Assembly (NCBI RefSeq): GCF_963924675.1
Contig: NC_089225.1
Location: 112,172,313-112,236,312, forward strand
DNA: 64,000 bases
From: Phocoena phocoena
Lineage: Eukaryota > Chordata > Mammalia > Artiodactyla > Phocoenidae
Direction of reading: 5' to 3'
Each line of letters begins with the position of its first letter. Position 1 is the first letter of the stretch. Of the stretch, positions 11,553-23,079 are shown in pieces. The notes under the pieces are model-generated. The model saw only the letters and a list, made by a program, of their open reading frames with translations, did no database searches and was not told where the DNA came from. The position numbers and the translations under genes are program-made.

Positions 11553-11759
11553 TTTTTTTTTTTTTTTGCGGTACGCGGGCCTCTCACTGTCGTGGCCTCT
11601 CCCCTTGCAGAGCACGGGCTCCGGACGCGCAGGCCCAGCGGCCATGTCTCACGGGCCCAGCCGTTCCACGCCATGTGGGATCTTCCCGGACCGGGGCACG
11701 AACCCTTGTCCCCTGCATCGGCAGGCAGACTATCAACCACTGCGCCACCAGGGAAGCCC
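11553..11759 (-). mobile_element. CHR-type SINE, inverted
   Basis: A T-run (the reversed A tail) is followed by 'gcggtacgcgggcctctcac' and ends in 'gccaccagggaagccc', the reverse complement of the CHR head. The direct repeat ttatatctttt (11546-11556 and 11760-11770) partly overlaps the T-run. It is a ~200-bp form with a tRNA-derived head, internal promoter boxes, a unique body and a poly(A) tail. Confidence 0.92.
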
Positions 11760-11774
11760 TTATATCTTTTTATA

Positions 11775-13138
11775 TCCAAAAATATCCAAACCCTCACATT
11801 GAAATAATAAAAGACAAAACAAGAGAGACTACTTTTTTTCTCCTCAGATTATTATTGAAAAAAACCCCATAATTCCAACAGGGCAGGCATCTCTTTCTGG
11901 TCTCTTCTTATTTTCTGAAATGTAAGCTCTTGGTTCCCAGCCTGAGATTTATTCATGCAGGAGACTCTGTCAGTTTTGTTATTAAGGTTGTTTCTCTCAT
12001 TTCCTTTGGGTTTTGACCTTGACCCCCTGCACCTGTAATTTGTGTGTAGGGATTGGAAGGATGGGGAGGAAGATATCCCTGGTACGAATTACCTATGTAG
12101 CCTTAAAAAAAAAAAAAGACCAATTTTTGGTGGCAATTGTATTATATATTAAAAACCAAATAAAGCAAAAATTGCCTAAGCAAATCAGTGCTACCTACAT
12201 AATTTTCCCTTTTGGTTGTTTGAGATCGCAGCCTTCTTTTTTATGCAGTTAAGTGTTAAAGTAAGAATAATTAAAGAAAAGGTACTAGCTATTATACTGG
12301 GCAGGAGTGAGGCATGGATTTTTTTGGGGGGGGCATGGATTTTGAAATCTTTGAATAGATTTACTCAAATAACATTTATGCCCTTTTTGGGGGACCAAGT
12401 TGAGATACATGGTTTATTATATTATTGAAATATTACCTTCCAAGATCAGTAAAACGACTGATATTTATTAAGCAACTATATGTACAAGACTTTGGCTAGA
12501 TTTTGAAAGCAGTGGTTCTCAGACACCTCAAAGCCACAGTGCCCAGTACTTCTGTATCGACACCAAGCATTGTGGAGGACAGCAGCAGATTTCTGATGGA
12601 ATATCCATCCAACACACGTATGGTTACTTATTCATAAATTATACATGCACTACCACAATGAAAGTTAATTCATTGTACAGTACAAATAAAAATAGAAACT
12701 AAAAAAGGATGAGAAAAAATATAATGAGAAGAGTATACATTTCACTTTGGAGAAGTAGGCCTATAGGGCAAAAATAAACATGCCTTATACCTGCACAGAC
12801 TTTTACTTTTTAAGCGTTTGTAGACACTGCTGTGATCAGTAAGACAGGCAGAGGAAATTTAACATATGCAAAATTAGAATCTCGGAAGGAGCGAAAATAA
12901 ACAGGACAGCATAAATATTTCGAAATATAAATTAATAAAACATCTCAGAAAGAAAAGAAGATTTAAATTTACACTGTGACCCAGGAAATAGAGTCATAGC
13001 ACAATCAATACCAAGACATAGTCTAAAGTTTCTAGACAGCCACAATAAAGATTTCCATGGGAAACTAAGCAAAGAGATCAACTCACACATGAGGGGAAAC
13101 ACAGTCACTCTGGCCTCAGACTTCTCCATGGTAACAAT
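11775..13138. other. AT-rich DNA, no gene seen
   Basis: No exon or well-supported repeat is visible. The tract around 12513-12625 (agcagtggttctcagacacc) starts like a hAT/MER element, but the remainder does not match anything I recognise. Confidence 0.4.
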
Positions 13139-13153
13139 CAAAGTAAAAGACAA

Positions 13154-13505
13154 GGGACTTCCCTGGTGGCTCAGTGGTTAAGAATCCACCTGCCAGTGCA
13201 GGGGACACACGTTCGACCCCTAGTCTGGGAGGATCCTACATGCCGCGGGACAACTAAGCCCGTGAGCTACTACTACTGAGCCTGCGCTCTAGAGCCCGCG
13301 AGCCACAACTACTGACCCCACGTGCCACAACTACTGAAGCCCACACGCCTAGAGCCCGTGCTCTGCAACAGGAGAAGCCACCGCAATGAGAAGCCCACGC
13401 ACCACAACGAAGAGTAGCCCCCACTCGCTGCAACTAGAGAAAGCCCGCACGCAGCAACAAAGACCCAATGCAGCCAAAAAGAATTTAAAAAAAAAAAAAA
13501 AAAAA
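13154..13505 (+). mobile_element. Long CHR-type SINE (~350 bp)
   Basis: The tRNA-derived head 'gggacttccctggtggctca' is followed by a longer body. This includes repeated 'gccacaactactga' words and 'cgaagagtagcccccactc', and ends in an A-rich tail. This long subtype differs from the ~200-bp copies. Flanks caaagtaaaagacaa (13139-13153) and caaagtgaaagacag (13506-13520) are a near-identical target duplication. Confidence 0.9.
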
Positions 13506-13738
13506 CAAAGTGAAAGACAGTTGGAGTAATGGCCACAAAGCTAAGAAAAGGAAGGATGACCAAGAATGGTATACCCCAAACTGTCATTCAAATTTGAGGA
13601 GGAAAAATGTTGTATTTGTTTATATATGCATAGAGTTTCTCTGAAAGGATGTGTACGGAAATAAAATCCCAATTTTGAAAATGCAAGAATTCAGGAATAT
13701 CACTCCCATAAGCCCTTCTTGAATAAACTATTAAAGAC

Positions 13739-13893
13739 AGTGTCTTCCATGTAATGTTGCTCAATGGAATCAGCTGGAGATCCTTTACAAATCCCTGTGC
13801 CCAGGTCACACCCCATACTAATTAACTCAGGTGCTCTGCTGTTGTCACCGACTTACTGGTATTTTTTGAAACCCCAAGTTTGAGAATCAGTGC
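13739..13893 (+). repeat. Probable MER20-like hAT-Charlie fragment
   Basis: Decayed words follow MER20 order: 'aatggaatcagctggagatc', 'gtgcccaggtcacaccccat', 'actaattaactcagg' and the terminal 'gtttgagaatcagtg'. Non-autonomous, no coding capacity. Ends are approximate. Confidence 0.5.
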
Positions 13894-14049
13894 AACCAAG
13901 AAGTAAGTAAAACACTACACAAAAGAACTGGCAGTGAACATTGTACCCACTGAGCTATAGGACTAAGGTTAAAACCAGTGTGGAAATGCTGTGACCAACA
14001 GGACCACCTGAAAAGCGATTACAAACCATGCAAGAATCCAGTAGGTTGG

Positions 14050-14917
14050 TTGGCTGTAAAGTACTGCACTGAAATCAGTAGCCTCCATATAATCATGCAA
14101 TGACCAGTTAGAAGCTATAATGGAAGGAAAAGCCTCATTTAATAGCTGCAAAATACCTAAAATACCAAGGAATAAGGCTAACATCAGCACGGTTTATGTG
14201 AAGTCATCTTTAAAACATTACCTAGAGATGCCAGAGATTTCAGTAGCAGGACAGGCATACTGTGTTCTTCAATGGGATGACTTAACTTCAGAAAAAGATC
14301 AAGCCTCCCACATTAATCTATATAATGCCAGTTCCAATCAAAGTAGCAATAGGATTTCTTTTGAAACTAGACAACCTGATTCTAAGATATGTACAGAAAA
14401 ATTAGCAAGCAATAATAACCAGGAAATTCCAAAAAAGTAAAATTCCTAGGGGGATTAGCCTTAAGATATTAAACACGTTATAAATCTATAATAAATAAAA
14501 CTGTATGGTCCTGGGCATACATCTCAGAACAGGCAGGTAGGTGAGGTACAAAATAGGAAATGCAGAAGTAAATAAAGAAATATATGGCAAAAGGAGCATT
14601 TCAAACCTTTGGGGAAAGATAGATTATTAAATAATTGCTTGGGCTCAAATGGCAAATTATGTGGAATAAGATTAAGTCAGCTGATGCTTCACAACTTAAA
14701 ATAAGAAAATCAAAGATTTAAATATAAAAAAATGAAACCATAAAATTACAAGAAGAAATAATGAGAGAATTTTGAAATAATATTGGAAAGCCTTTCAAAG
14801 TAAGATACAAAACATAGGAGTTACAAAAGAAAAGATGTTTACATTTGTCTTATGTAAACGTGAATGTTTACGTGTATTCATTATGGTGAAAGCCAACATT
14901 AAAAATAGGTCAAAAGA
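14050..14917 (+). mobile_element. Ancient L1M ORF2 remnant
   Basis: The AT-rich text keeps L1 ORF2 word order ('tttaaaacattacctagaga', 'aatgccagttccaatcaaag', 'aggatttcttttgaaactag', 'aaactgtatggtcctgggc'), with many substitutions and gaps. It continues after a SINE at 15129. It is non-coding. Confidence 0.7.
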
Positions 14918-15128
14918 GGGCTTCCCTGGTGGTGCAGTGGTTGAGAGGCCGCCTGCCGATGCAGGGGCGCGGGTTCGTGCCCCAGTTCGGGAAGATCCCA
15001 CATGCCGCAGAGCGGCTGGGCCCGTGAGCCATGGCTGCTGGGCCTGTGCATCCAGAGCCTGTGCTCCGCAACGGGAGAGGCCACAGCAGTGAGAGGCCCG
15101 CACACCACAAAAAAAAAAAAAAAAAAAA
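14918..15128 (+). mobile_element. CHR-type SINE in L1M, perfect 17-bp duplication
   Basis: The element runs from gggcttccctggtggtgcag through 'gccatggctgctgggcc' to a long A tail. It is flanked by aaaaataggtcaaaaga at 14901-14917 and again at 15129-15145. The perfect 17-bp duplication and long tail indicate a fairly young insertion into older L1M sequence. Confidence 0.95.
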
Positions 15129-15260
15129 AAAAATAGGTCAAAAGAAAGTCAAACAATAGAAAAAAATATTTGCAACTTGTATCACTAAGGCTGGTTTTCC
15201 TGATACAAAAAGAACTCCGAGAAGTTGTAAAGACCAACAATACAAGAGAAGAATAAGCGC
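15129..15260 (+). mobile_element. Ancient L1M remnant, continuation
   Basis: The words 'tatttgcaacttgtatcact' and 'gatacaaaaagaactcc' continue the L1M ORF2 C-terminal text after the SINE. It fades out near 15260. Confidence 0.65.
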
Positions 15261-15949
15261 AAGAAATCGGGGCCACTCCCGAGAGAGAGAACCCCTGTCT
15301 CCGTCTTTCTGGAAGTCAGACACCCAGCTCGTGATGTGGGGTTGGACCCTTTCTGTTGCATCCCCAGCCCAGGCATGGCCCTGGCGCCCTGCTATAAAGG
15401 AGGGTTGCTCTTCAGCTGTCGGGCTGCCCTCCCCAGCACCCCCTCTCTCCTTCTGGATCCTAGTTGAGTCTGGGACTTGGCCGCTCACTCTTCCTTACCC
15501 CTCTGTCTTGCTCTGGGCCCCTGGTCCACCTGCAGTCCCTGCCCAGGGGACGTTGCTGTGTGGGTGCCTCTGTCCTCACCCATGGTGCCGTCTCTGTCCT
15601 TACTGCTAATCCTCTCGGGCAGAAGCAGAAGAGTGATGAGGATACCGACGGCCTTGTCGCCGTCAGTGGGATTTTAAAATGAAGCTGAGGTCTGTGACAG
15701 AGACATACCAGTCACGGGGAGTACATCCAGCGTGCCCTGCCCAGGGACAGGTGCAGAAAGAAAGATGGCAGTGTTTCTCTGTTTTCTGAGCCCACCATCT
15801 GCAGTTATATGGCCAGGCTGCCTGGCAAAGGCTCTCCCGACCCAGGTACCTGTGAGTCCCCAGAATAGGAGTCACCAAGATTCCTCTGGGCAAAATATAA
15901 AATCTATCTGAAGACTGGTGTGCCCAGGGCAACATAAGACAGTGTGTTT
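15261..15949. other. No gene seen; unassigned DNA
   Basis: Moderately GC-rich, with several short overlapping ORFs on both strands, none recognisable. I see no splice-bounded exon and no clear repeat. Confidence 0.45.
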
Positions 15950-16387
15950 GTATTAGTGTCCTGAGGCTGCCACAAACTGGGTGGCTTAAGACAGCGTAAA
16001 TTTATTCTCTCACAGTTCTGGAGGCCAGAAGCCTGAAATCAAGGTGTCAGTAAGGTTAGTTTCTTCCGGAAGCTCTGAGGGGAGAGTCTGTTCATTGCTT
16101 CTCTCCAGCTTCTGGGGGTCACCGGAACCTTGGGGTGCCTTGGCTTGTACACACATCCCTCCAACCTCTGCCTCCGTCTTCACAGAGCTTTCTCCCTGTC
16201 TGTCTGTGTCTCTGTGTTCAGGCTTCTCTCTTCGTATAAGGACCCCAGTCATCGGATGAGGGCCCGTCTGCATCCACGATGACCTCGTCTTAGCTTGATT
16301 GCCTCTCAGCCCGTTTCCGAATAAGGTCACGGTCACAGGTTCTGGGTGGACGTGAATTTTTGGAGGAGAGTATGCAACCTGGGACAG
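15950..16387 (-). repeat. MLT1-type LTR (ERVL-MaLR), inverted
   Basis: The + strand is the reverse complement of MLT1: 'gccacaaactgggtggctta', 'ctcacagttctggaggccag', 'atcaaggtgtcagtaag', 'cttctctccagcttctgg' and 'ttccgaataaggtcac'. No internal proviral sequence is attached. It is an ancient solo LTR. Confidence 0.88.
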
Positions 16388-16899
16388 TGTCCTTAAGTGT
16401 CACATGTATGATTTTGTTCTTCGGGGTTGAAGTGTGTGGTGTGTGTCCTGTGCTCTTAAGGCCTTCAACAAGATAAGGAAAGATATTTTTTTTTCAGGCC
16501 CAACTACGGAAAGTATTTTTTTTCCTTTCTCCTGGGACTTGAAGATGTATAACCATAGGTCATAAGCTGACCTGAAATACTTGCTTGTTCTGCAGTGAAA
16601 TCCATTAATAATACCTTACAACTAGGACAGTTTTATGCCCCCTTTCTCCACCTGGCTATTTATAGCGAAACCTATTTTCTCTGAATTAAAATGCGCTGGT
16701 TACCATTAACACCTGGACCTGGTTTAACTAAAATGACTAGAATTTTTGGCTTTAAAACATGATTGATAAAGGTTGTGGCCATTCTGTAAGACAAGGAGAA
16801 AAGAGGTGAACAGCTTGACTTCCGGGCTTGGGGGAGGGTGGTGCACTGCCATGGTACCATTTATTCAGACTGGGGAGCCAGTGGGTTGGTGGGGCAGGT

Positions 16900-17190
16900 T
16901 AGGGAACAGCGAGGAGTTCAGTTGCCTGCTGAAAGTGTTGTGTTTGAGGTAGCTGAGGGCTGCCCAAATGGAAAGATCTAGCAAACGTTCAGACACATTG
17001 GCCTACAGTTGGGAGTCATCTCATTCGGGGATGGTCAGAGCCACGTGTGCCCATGAGGTCTCCAAAGGAGATCAGGAGAGTGGGGTGCTGAGGATGAAGC
17101 GCTGGGGGCCTTGGACGGACAAAGGGGAGCAGAAGTTTGACCTGGCACACACCAGGAGCCAGGGGTAGAGGAGAGTCATCCAAACTCGGG
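16900..17190 (-). repeat. L2 LINE remnant
   Basis: Antisense L2 words are present: 'gaggagttcagttgcctg', 'gtgtttgaggtagctgagg', 'acagttgggagtcatctca' and 'agaggagagtcatcc'. Heavily diverged; ends approximate. Confidence 0.5.
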
Positions 17191-17194
17191 AGGG

Positions 17195-18160
17195 GAGCTG
17201 GCAGTGTCTCACGCTGCAGAAAGACCCAAAGGGGCACAAGTAGAAGGATGTCACTGGGACCTTGCGGTAGGGAGTTCCCTGGTGATCTGAGCCTGAGGGT
17301 TCAGTGAAGGACCACGGTGGACTGAACCTCAGGGGGCCAGGAGTGGAGATGGAGGGGCAGAGATCAGGGTCGGGCTTGTGGCGGGGACCCTGGATTCCTA
17401 TCCTGCGTGGTTCTGTCCCCACGTGGTTCACCCGCCCAAGGCTTTGCCGATGGCTGCCCTTCAGTCCCTGACTCCACTGCCGATCCCCTGGTCCAGCTAC
17501 AATGGTTCTGCCCCGAGCTCTGAAAGCACCTTGGTTTTCAGACCAGTTTGCTGCTTCGGGCAGCATCCCCTGCATCTCCTGTTGGATACTCAGACCTACT
17601 GTCCCCACAAGGATCACTTCAAGGCAAAAAGCTGTTCTAGGAGCTGAAAATCTTGGTAAAAATCATGACTGGACTTTACCGAGTGCTTGTTACAAACCAG
17701 GCCTTTTACTTTCACCTTCCTGACAGTGCTGTGAATAGGTGTGGTCAGGGGAAAAGAAAACAGAGACTGACAGGTCACCGGCCAGAGGGTGGGCACCCCT
17801 CTTCCACTAACAGACAGCCCTGTAGGAGCGGATGTCCAGGGGCCGGGGTCTGGTGATGAGACAGCATGTTCAAGGGCATCAGTGCCACCTTTGGGAGAAA
17901 CAAGCTGCATTCTGTACAAGGTTCAGAAGCTCCGAGGAAGCGGGGCTTCATTCTATTTAAAAAGGAACTTTCCAGCAAGTAATGCTGCTCAAAAACTGAA
18001 TGGACTTCCTTGAAGGTATGAAGGTCTGGTCTCTGGGAGTGTGTTTTGCTGCCTTCTTTGAACTTTTTTGTTTGAATTCTAGAATTTTGAGCATTTTATA
18101 GAATTTTTAAATTGATAAATTTTAGAATTTGATAAAATATCATTTTATAAAATAATCCAT
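17195..18160. other. No gene seen; possible MIR trace
   Basis: Around 17680-17800, 'gagtgcttgttacaaaccagg' in part and the following text resemble a MIR, but weakly. I see no exon. Confidence 0.4.
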
Positions 18161-18164
18161 TCTA

Positions 18165-18350
18165 AATGCACTTATTCTACCCAGTGGCTTCATGGTGTTC
18201 TATCTATATTTACCACCGTTTATTTCCTTCCGCCCCTATATCCCTCTGCTATAAATAATATGGAGACAAACATTCACATTTAATTATCTTTGCCGGCATC
18301 TCTGGTCGTGGCTGGAAGTGAAATCACTGGGTTCGAAGGATGTGAGCCTT
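18165..18350 (-). repeat. Possible L1M 3'-UTR fragment, inverted
   Basis: The words 'gcttcatggtgttctatct', 'aataatatggagacaaacat' and 'gtgaaatcactgggttcgaa' resemble the reverse-complement L1M tail (Kibb-like region), strongly decayed. Confidence 0.4.
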
Positions 18351-18451
18351 TTTTGGAGCGTACTGATTTTCATGCCCCCTTGATCTAGTTTTCCATTACC
18401 TTGCAGAGTTTCATGACAGCCAAGAATTTCCATTCATAAAATTGCGTGTAG

Positions 18452-18641
18452 GGGCTTCCCTGGTGGCGCAGTGGTTGAGAGTCCGCCTGACGATGCAGTG
18501 GACACGGGTTCGTGCCCCAGTTCGGGAAGATCCCACATGCCGCAGAGCGGCTGGGCCCGTGAGCCATGGCCGCTGAGCCTGCGCGTCCGGAGCCTGTGCT
18601 CCACAACGGGAGAGGCCACAACAGTGAGAGGCCCGCGTACC

Positions 18642-18675
<34 letters not shown>
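18452..18675 (+). mobile_element. CHR-type SINE
   Basis: The head gggcttccctggtggcgcag, the body with 'gagccatggccgctgagcct' and a tail of about 36 A define it. The duplication aaaattgcgtgtagg flanks it (18438-18452 and 18676-18690). The very long A tail suggests a recent insertion. Confidence 0.93.
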
Positions 18676-18682
<7 letters not shown>

Positions 18683-18691
18683 CGTGTAGGG

Positions 18692-19314
18692 TTTTTTCTG
18701 GAAACTAATAAACGACTTGAGGGTTATTATCAGCCCACTGCACTGTGCTGACGCTGAAAGATTTTTAAGTTTCTCACGTATCGTAAAGAACGCATACAAT
18801 TTTAATTATTTATGAAACATTTAAATAAGCTTCTTACTGTTAATGCAGCATTTCTTATTGTGGAATAAACTATTTACTGATGCTTTTTTAAGTTAACGAA
18901 ACTAAAGTCTAAGTGTTTCAAATAAACATTAAGGTAAAACACAATAGTAATTTAGTTTAAAAAGAAAGAAATGCTAATTTTCTTATTTACTGGAGTGAAT
19001 TGTTCTGATGTTTTTATATTTTGGGATAATTTTAATTTAAGAGCCTGTGATTTTGAATAAAACATATAAATAATGTGTAATCTACAAAACATAGGGATCC
19101 TGACATTTCTCCCAGATTTCAGAGTCAGCATAGGAATCCACTCTTCTCATAAGAACGAGTTGGTTCCCAGAGATAGCTGCAACTCAAAATATCTTAGTCT
19201 GTTGCCTTACTGATTGTCAGCACAACATTTAAAGGAGGGTTTTTATTCTGAGTAACTTATTTCCTGCCATGAGACTGCCAAAAGGTACTACAAAAGCAAA
19301 GCAAACATATTCTC
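18692..19314. other. AT-rich DNA, no gene seen
   Basis: No exon, RNA gene or repeat that I recognise. Small ORFs are absent or trivial. Confidence 0.4.
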
Positions 19315-19392
19315 TTTTTTAAAAACTTTTCTTTTGTATTGGACTGTACTTGATTCACAATGTTGTCTTAGTTTCAGGTGTACAGCAACAAA
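19315..19392 (-). mobile_element. Short cetartiodactyl L1 3'-end fragment, inverted
   Basis: 'tgattcacaatgttgtctta' and 'gtttcaggtgtacagcaaca' are the reverse complement of the terminal L1 3' UTR found at 30241 and 52270. It is a very short, 5'-truncated copy. Confidence 0.65.
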
Positions 19393-19779
19393 TATATGCT
19401 CTTTATAAACTTAGTATTAAAACTCTGTAGAAGCGATCTTGTGTGTTTGCAGAGGGGGGTTGTTCGACATCCTGCAGCAGTCTGAGTTGGCTGGTGCAGC
19501 AGGGAGAATTCTGCCACCAAGCCTGGGTAGGTGACACCGTCTCCCTGCGGCAAGGGGGGCAGGCAATCCTTACTGTCCAGAAGAGCTGGGACAGCGGTCA
19601 ACTCTCGGGGTCTTGGGGCCCGTTCTTCCCCTCCCTGGGGCTTGATTTACAGGGCTGCCTCTGACGCAGGGTTTCCATGGCAACTCACCTGCTGCTCCGT
19701 GGCCCCTGACCCCGTGTGTCTCTGGTTCAAGGTTCAAAACACCCAGGCGCCAGGGCCTTCCTGCTGGAGGAGCCCCCAG

Positions 19780-19915
19780 GGTCCGGCCACACCACTGACC
19801 AGGCACATGACTTGGGGCAAGTTATCTTGCCTGTTTTTGCCTCCACGACCTTACTTGGAAAATGGCTGTAATTCAGGGGCTGTGGTAAAAATTAAATAAG
19901 AGCACCCAGGCCCGC
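19780..19915 (+). repeat. MIR SINE remnant
   Basis: The words 'acttggggcaagttatcttg', 'cctgtttttgcctccacg', 'ttggaaaatggctgtaat' and 'aaattaaataagagca' follow MIR core order. Confidence 0.65.
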
Positions 19916-20399
19916 GACAAGCTCTGGAGTCGGACTCCTGTCCCCCACGTCGCGCACTCGCTGGCTGTGTAAGGACATCGCCACCGCCTGGGAAGCAGGG
20001 CAAGCAGGGCACAGCCGTCGTTACTGCTGTACAGGTACAGGGCAGTCCCTGCTGACTGGCCCTTTATTCCTCCGGCCCCTCGGGCGCTGGGAATTTGCTC
20101 TCTTATGGAGATGGGGCGGGCTGCGGGAAGGACGGGCAGGAGGCCTGGGGGCTGGAGGCAAGCCCGGCTGCTCTGCGGAGGCCACAGAGAGGGCGGAGAA
20201 GCTGTCTTCCTGACGTCATACATGGGAGCACGATTCATTCACGCGCCCGTCGCCGTCCAATGTGTGGTACCCACGGTTTCCACCTGGGATTGACACGGAC
20301 CAGAAATCACCTAACCAGGAGCCGGGGAGCCGTGTTTGTGACACCGGACTGGCCTCCCAGCCTCCCCTCCTGCCCTTTGACCCTCCGACCATGTGTTTC

Positions 20400-20440
20400 A
20401 CCACCCCCCCCCCCCGCCGCCCCCCCGCCCCGGTCCTTCT
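20400..20440 (+). repeat. C-rich low-complexity tract
   Basis: Runs of C are broken by single G pairs. It generates spurious proline/glycine ORFs in several frames around 20.1-20.55 kb. Confidence 0.9.
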
Positions 20441-20924
20441 CCTCTGCCCCGTCCCAGGCTGTTCTCTGTGCCTCTCCGGCCACACTTACGGCGTTAACAC
20501 CCCTCACGATTTCTCCACGTCCCGCCCTGACCCCGCTTTGAACTCGGCCTGACTACCCGACATCCCCGACCCCCAAGTCTGAGGCTCTTCATCTCCAACC
20601 AGCCGCTGCCCCTCCGGTGTCTCGCGTCCTTACCTGCTCACGGCCACCTGAGCCAGGACCGCCCCCCCATGTTCCTCCCACTGTGGAGGTGTGAACACGG
20701 CCTGGCTGAGGCCTGCTCACCTCACGTGGTTGCCTTGGTAGCTTCCTAGCCTGTGGGCTTCCCAGACTGACCCCCGCCTCAAACCGGTCTTCATCTTGGT
20801 GTCCCAGGGATCCCCAGCAAACACAGACCTCACGCCACAGTCTCCCTCTTTACCACCCTTAATGATTCCCTGTAGCTTCCAGGGTAAAGTTACAAGTCTT
20901 AGGATAACACCAAGGGCCTCTCAG

Positions 20925-21165
20925 CCTCCTCTCCCCCTCTCCCCTCACCTCCCCCTCCACCTCTCCCCTCCCCTCCCCCTCCCTCCCCTACCCCTCCCTT
21001 CCCCCTCCCTCCCCTCCCCTCCTCCCCTCCCCCTCCCCTCCCCTCCCTCCCCTCCCCCTCCCCTCCCCTCCCCTCCCCCTCCCCTCCCTTCCCCTCCCCC
21101 TCCCCTCCCCTCCCCTCCCCTCCCCCTCCCCTCCCCTCCCCTCCCCTCCCCCTCCCCTCCCCTCT
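20925..21165 (+). repeat. 240-bp polypyrimidine tract, degenerate (CCCCT)n
   Basis: The + strand is almost pure C/T with units ccccct, cccct and ccct; the other strand is correspondingly G/A-rich with runs of three to five G. A handful of A bases occur near the left end (cacctcccc, tacccc). Mirror symmetry and G-runs make triplex (H-DNA) and G-quadruplex structures plausible. The two long ORFs across it (proline-rich on +, glycine/glutamate-rich on -) are artefacts. The sequence immediately left (about 20.84-20.92 kb) looks like an L2 fragment. Confidence 0.95.
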
Positions 21166-21169
21166 GCAT

Positions 21170-22690
21170 TCTTTATTGTCTTTCTTAAGGAAAGAAATTA
21201 GTGCAACCTTGGTATCGAATGCTCTGAAAAACGTTTTAATGGCCACGGAATATGGCACTGAGGATGTTCCATCATGTCTTCGTTTTCCTGTTGTTGGACT
21301 TGGAAAGGTTTTTTTACAGGTTTTTTTTTTCTCTCAGTTGTGAGTAACATTGCAGTGAATGTCTTTAAGAGTAAATATTGTTTTGTACTTCAAGTGATTT
21401 CCTTAAATTAGAATATTAGAAGTGCAAATATAGATTTTAAAAGTGAAAACATGTGTGAGAACCCTGATATTTGTTTCAAGCTGCTTTCTTGAAAGGCTAT
21501 ACCCGTTTACGTTGGCATCTGTGTTGTCTGAAAGAAAGTGTCTTCCTCACCACAAGATTAAGTGCTGTGCTTATTCTTAGCCTTTGTAAATTTGAGAGCT
21601 AAAAGCTGGTGGCTTTTTGATTCTTCGTTCTTGGAAGCTCCTTTTCAAATTGCCAAAACACGTCTTGGAGTGTTAGTATTTATTTAATTTTTTTGTTTTT
21701 TGATGATTTGTAGGTTGCTTATTAACCCATTTCACAGCTATTGCATATATGTTTTCTCAGTTGAGATTAGGAGTTGAACATCTTCCTCATTGCCTGAAAG
21801 AAACATGCCTACCCAGGTGCTTGATAGCCCTAAAATAGGTCCTCCACTGGCCTTATCTTATGAGATGTTGAAGCCGTCACAGTACTTTGATCACGTGAAT
21901 GAGAGCAGAAGGTTGGACTTAAGTGGGACCACAAAGATGACTCCACCTCTGGTAAATGCATACTCACACTCCTCTCTTTAAAAGGAACACAATCCCTTTA
22001 AACACCGACTGGCTGTTCCATCACATTGTTCCCTAGGAAACAGTTGCTGACGAGCAGAAGCCTCCAGGTTCTCCTCAGCTTCCACCCCTGTGTGAGATGT
22101 GTCTGCTGGACACAAAGCCTCGCTCACCACTGCCTGGAGAGTGGGCTTGAGTCAGCTTCTGGCACGAGATCACGAGAGTCTGGACAGATCTGAATATTAG
22201 ACACTGAGCCATTAACAAAAACCAGCTGGGAGGAGTACGTTTCCTGTGTTCTTGGACATTTGACAAATGGTGGTAGATGGTTGTAATTCCAAAAGGGAAA
22301 AAATAACGCATCATCTAAGGATGATTTGTCAACTGGGTTTTTTCACCGAGAGGAAAAAGTCTGAAATGTCCCCAGCAAAGCTATTCGCCGTTGTTATAAC
22401 GCAACTGGCAGGGCAGAAAGCGGTGTTGTTGAAACGGAGATTGCTGTGTTCTAGGTGTGGCTGCTTGGCCGTGTGACCTTGGACAGGTTACTTGTCAAGA
22501 CTGGAATGGTGACATCTGCTGGAAGCAGCAACCAGGCCAGATCATGTCTGGAGGCCCCTTCCAGCTGTGGTTTGAAGAAAGAGAGAAAACATTTGTCCGA
22601 TGGAGGCAGGGATGGGGTAGGAAAGAGCCAGGACTGTGGGGAGGGCAGCACAGCTGAGCTCTTGGTGCGGCCCTGCGGCCTCGAGCCTCT
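21170..22690. other. No gene seen; unassigned DNA
   Basis: AT-rich to mixed sequence. No exon or assignable transposon was recognised. Confidence 0.4.
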
Positions 22691-22699
22691 GTCAGCTGG

Positions 22700-22845
22700 A
22701 GTCCATCACTCAACTCCCAGCCACGGTTTCCGCACAGATGCCCAGGAATAATAATACCCACCTTTCAGGGCTGTTGAGGCTTAAATGAGATAAACCCATA
22801 AAATGCCAACGCAGCATCTGACACAGTGTTCAGTGACCATCTGGT
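22700..22845 (+). repeat. MIR SINE remnant
   Basis: 'aataataatacccaccttt', 'cagggctgttgaggcttaaa' and 'tgagataaacccataaaatg' are the classical MIR 3' half. Confidence 0.75.
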
Positions 22846-22889
22846 GAAGGTTTGGGGACCACGTTCCTGCCGGTTCTGCGTCCTGGGCT

Positions 22890-23070
22890 ACATCCGGCTG
22901 CACTGCCCCCTGGTTACAGGACGTTGACGAGCCGCTCACCCCGTCTCTGCCTTGGTCCCAGATCGGAGAGTGGGATCCTTTCTCTTGATGGGGCTGTTGT
23001 GAGAAATAGCAGAATAAAGCACGTCAGGCATTTCAGTAGCATCTGGTACACAGTGTTATCACTTGTTTTT
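22890..23070 (+). repeat. Second MIR-like remnant, tandem with the first
   Basis: 'gttgacgagccgctcacccc', 'gtctctgccttggtcccaga', 'gatggggctgttgtgagaaa' and 'tagcatctggtacacagtg' follow MIR order. Separate from, but close to, the preceding MIR. Confidence 0.65.
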
Positions 23071-23079
23071 ATCATCAGC

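Noticed and set aside
20925..21258. Proline-rich (+) and glycine/glutamate-rich (-) ORFs of 119-130 codons
   Set aside because: Direct translation of the CCCCT-type tandem repeat; no stop codons can arise in such sequence.
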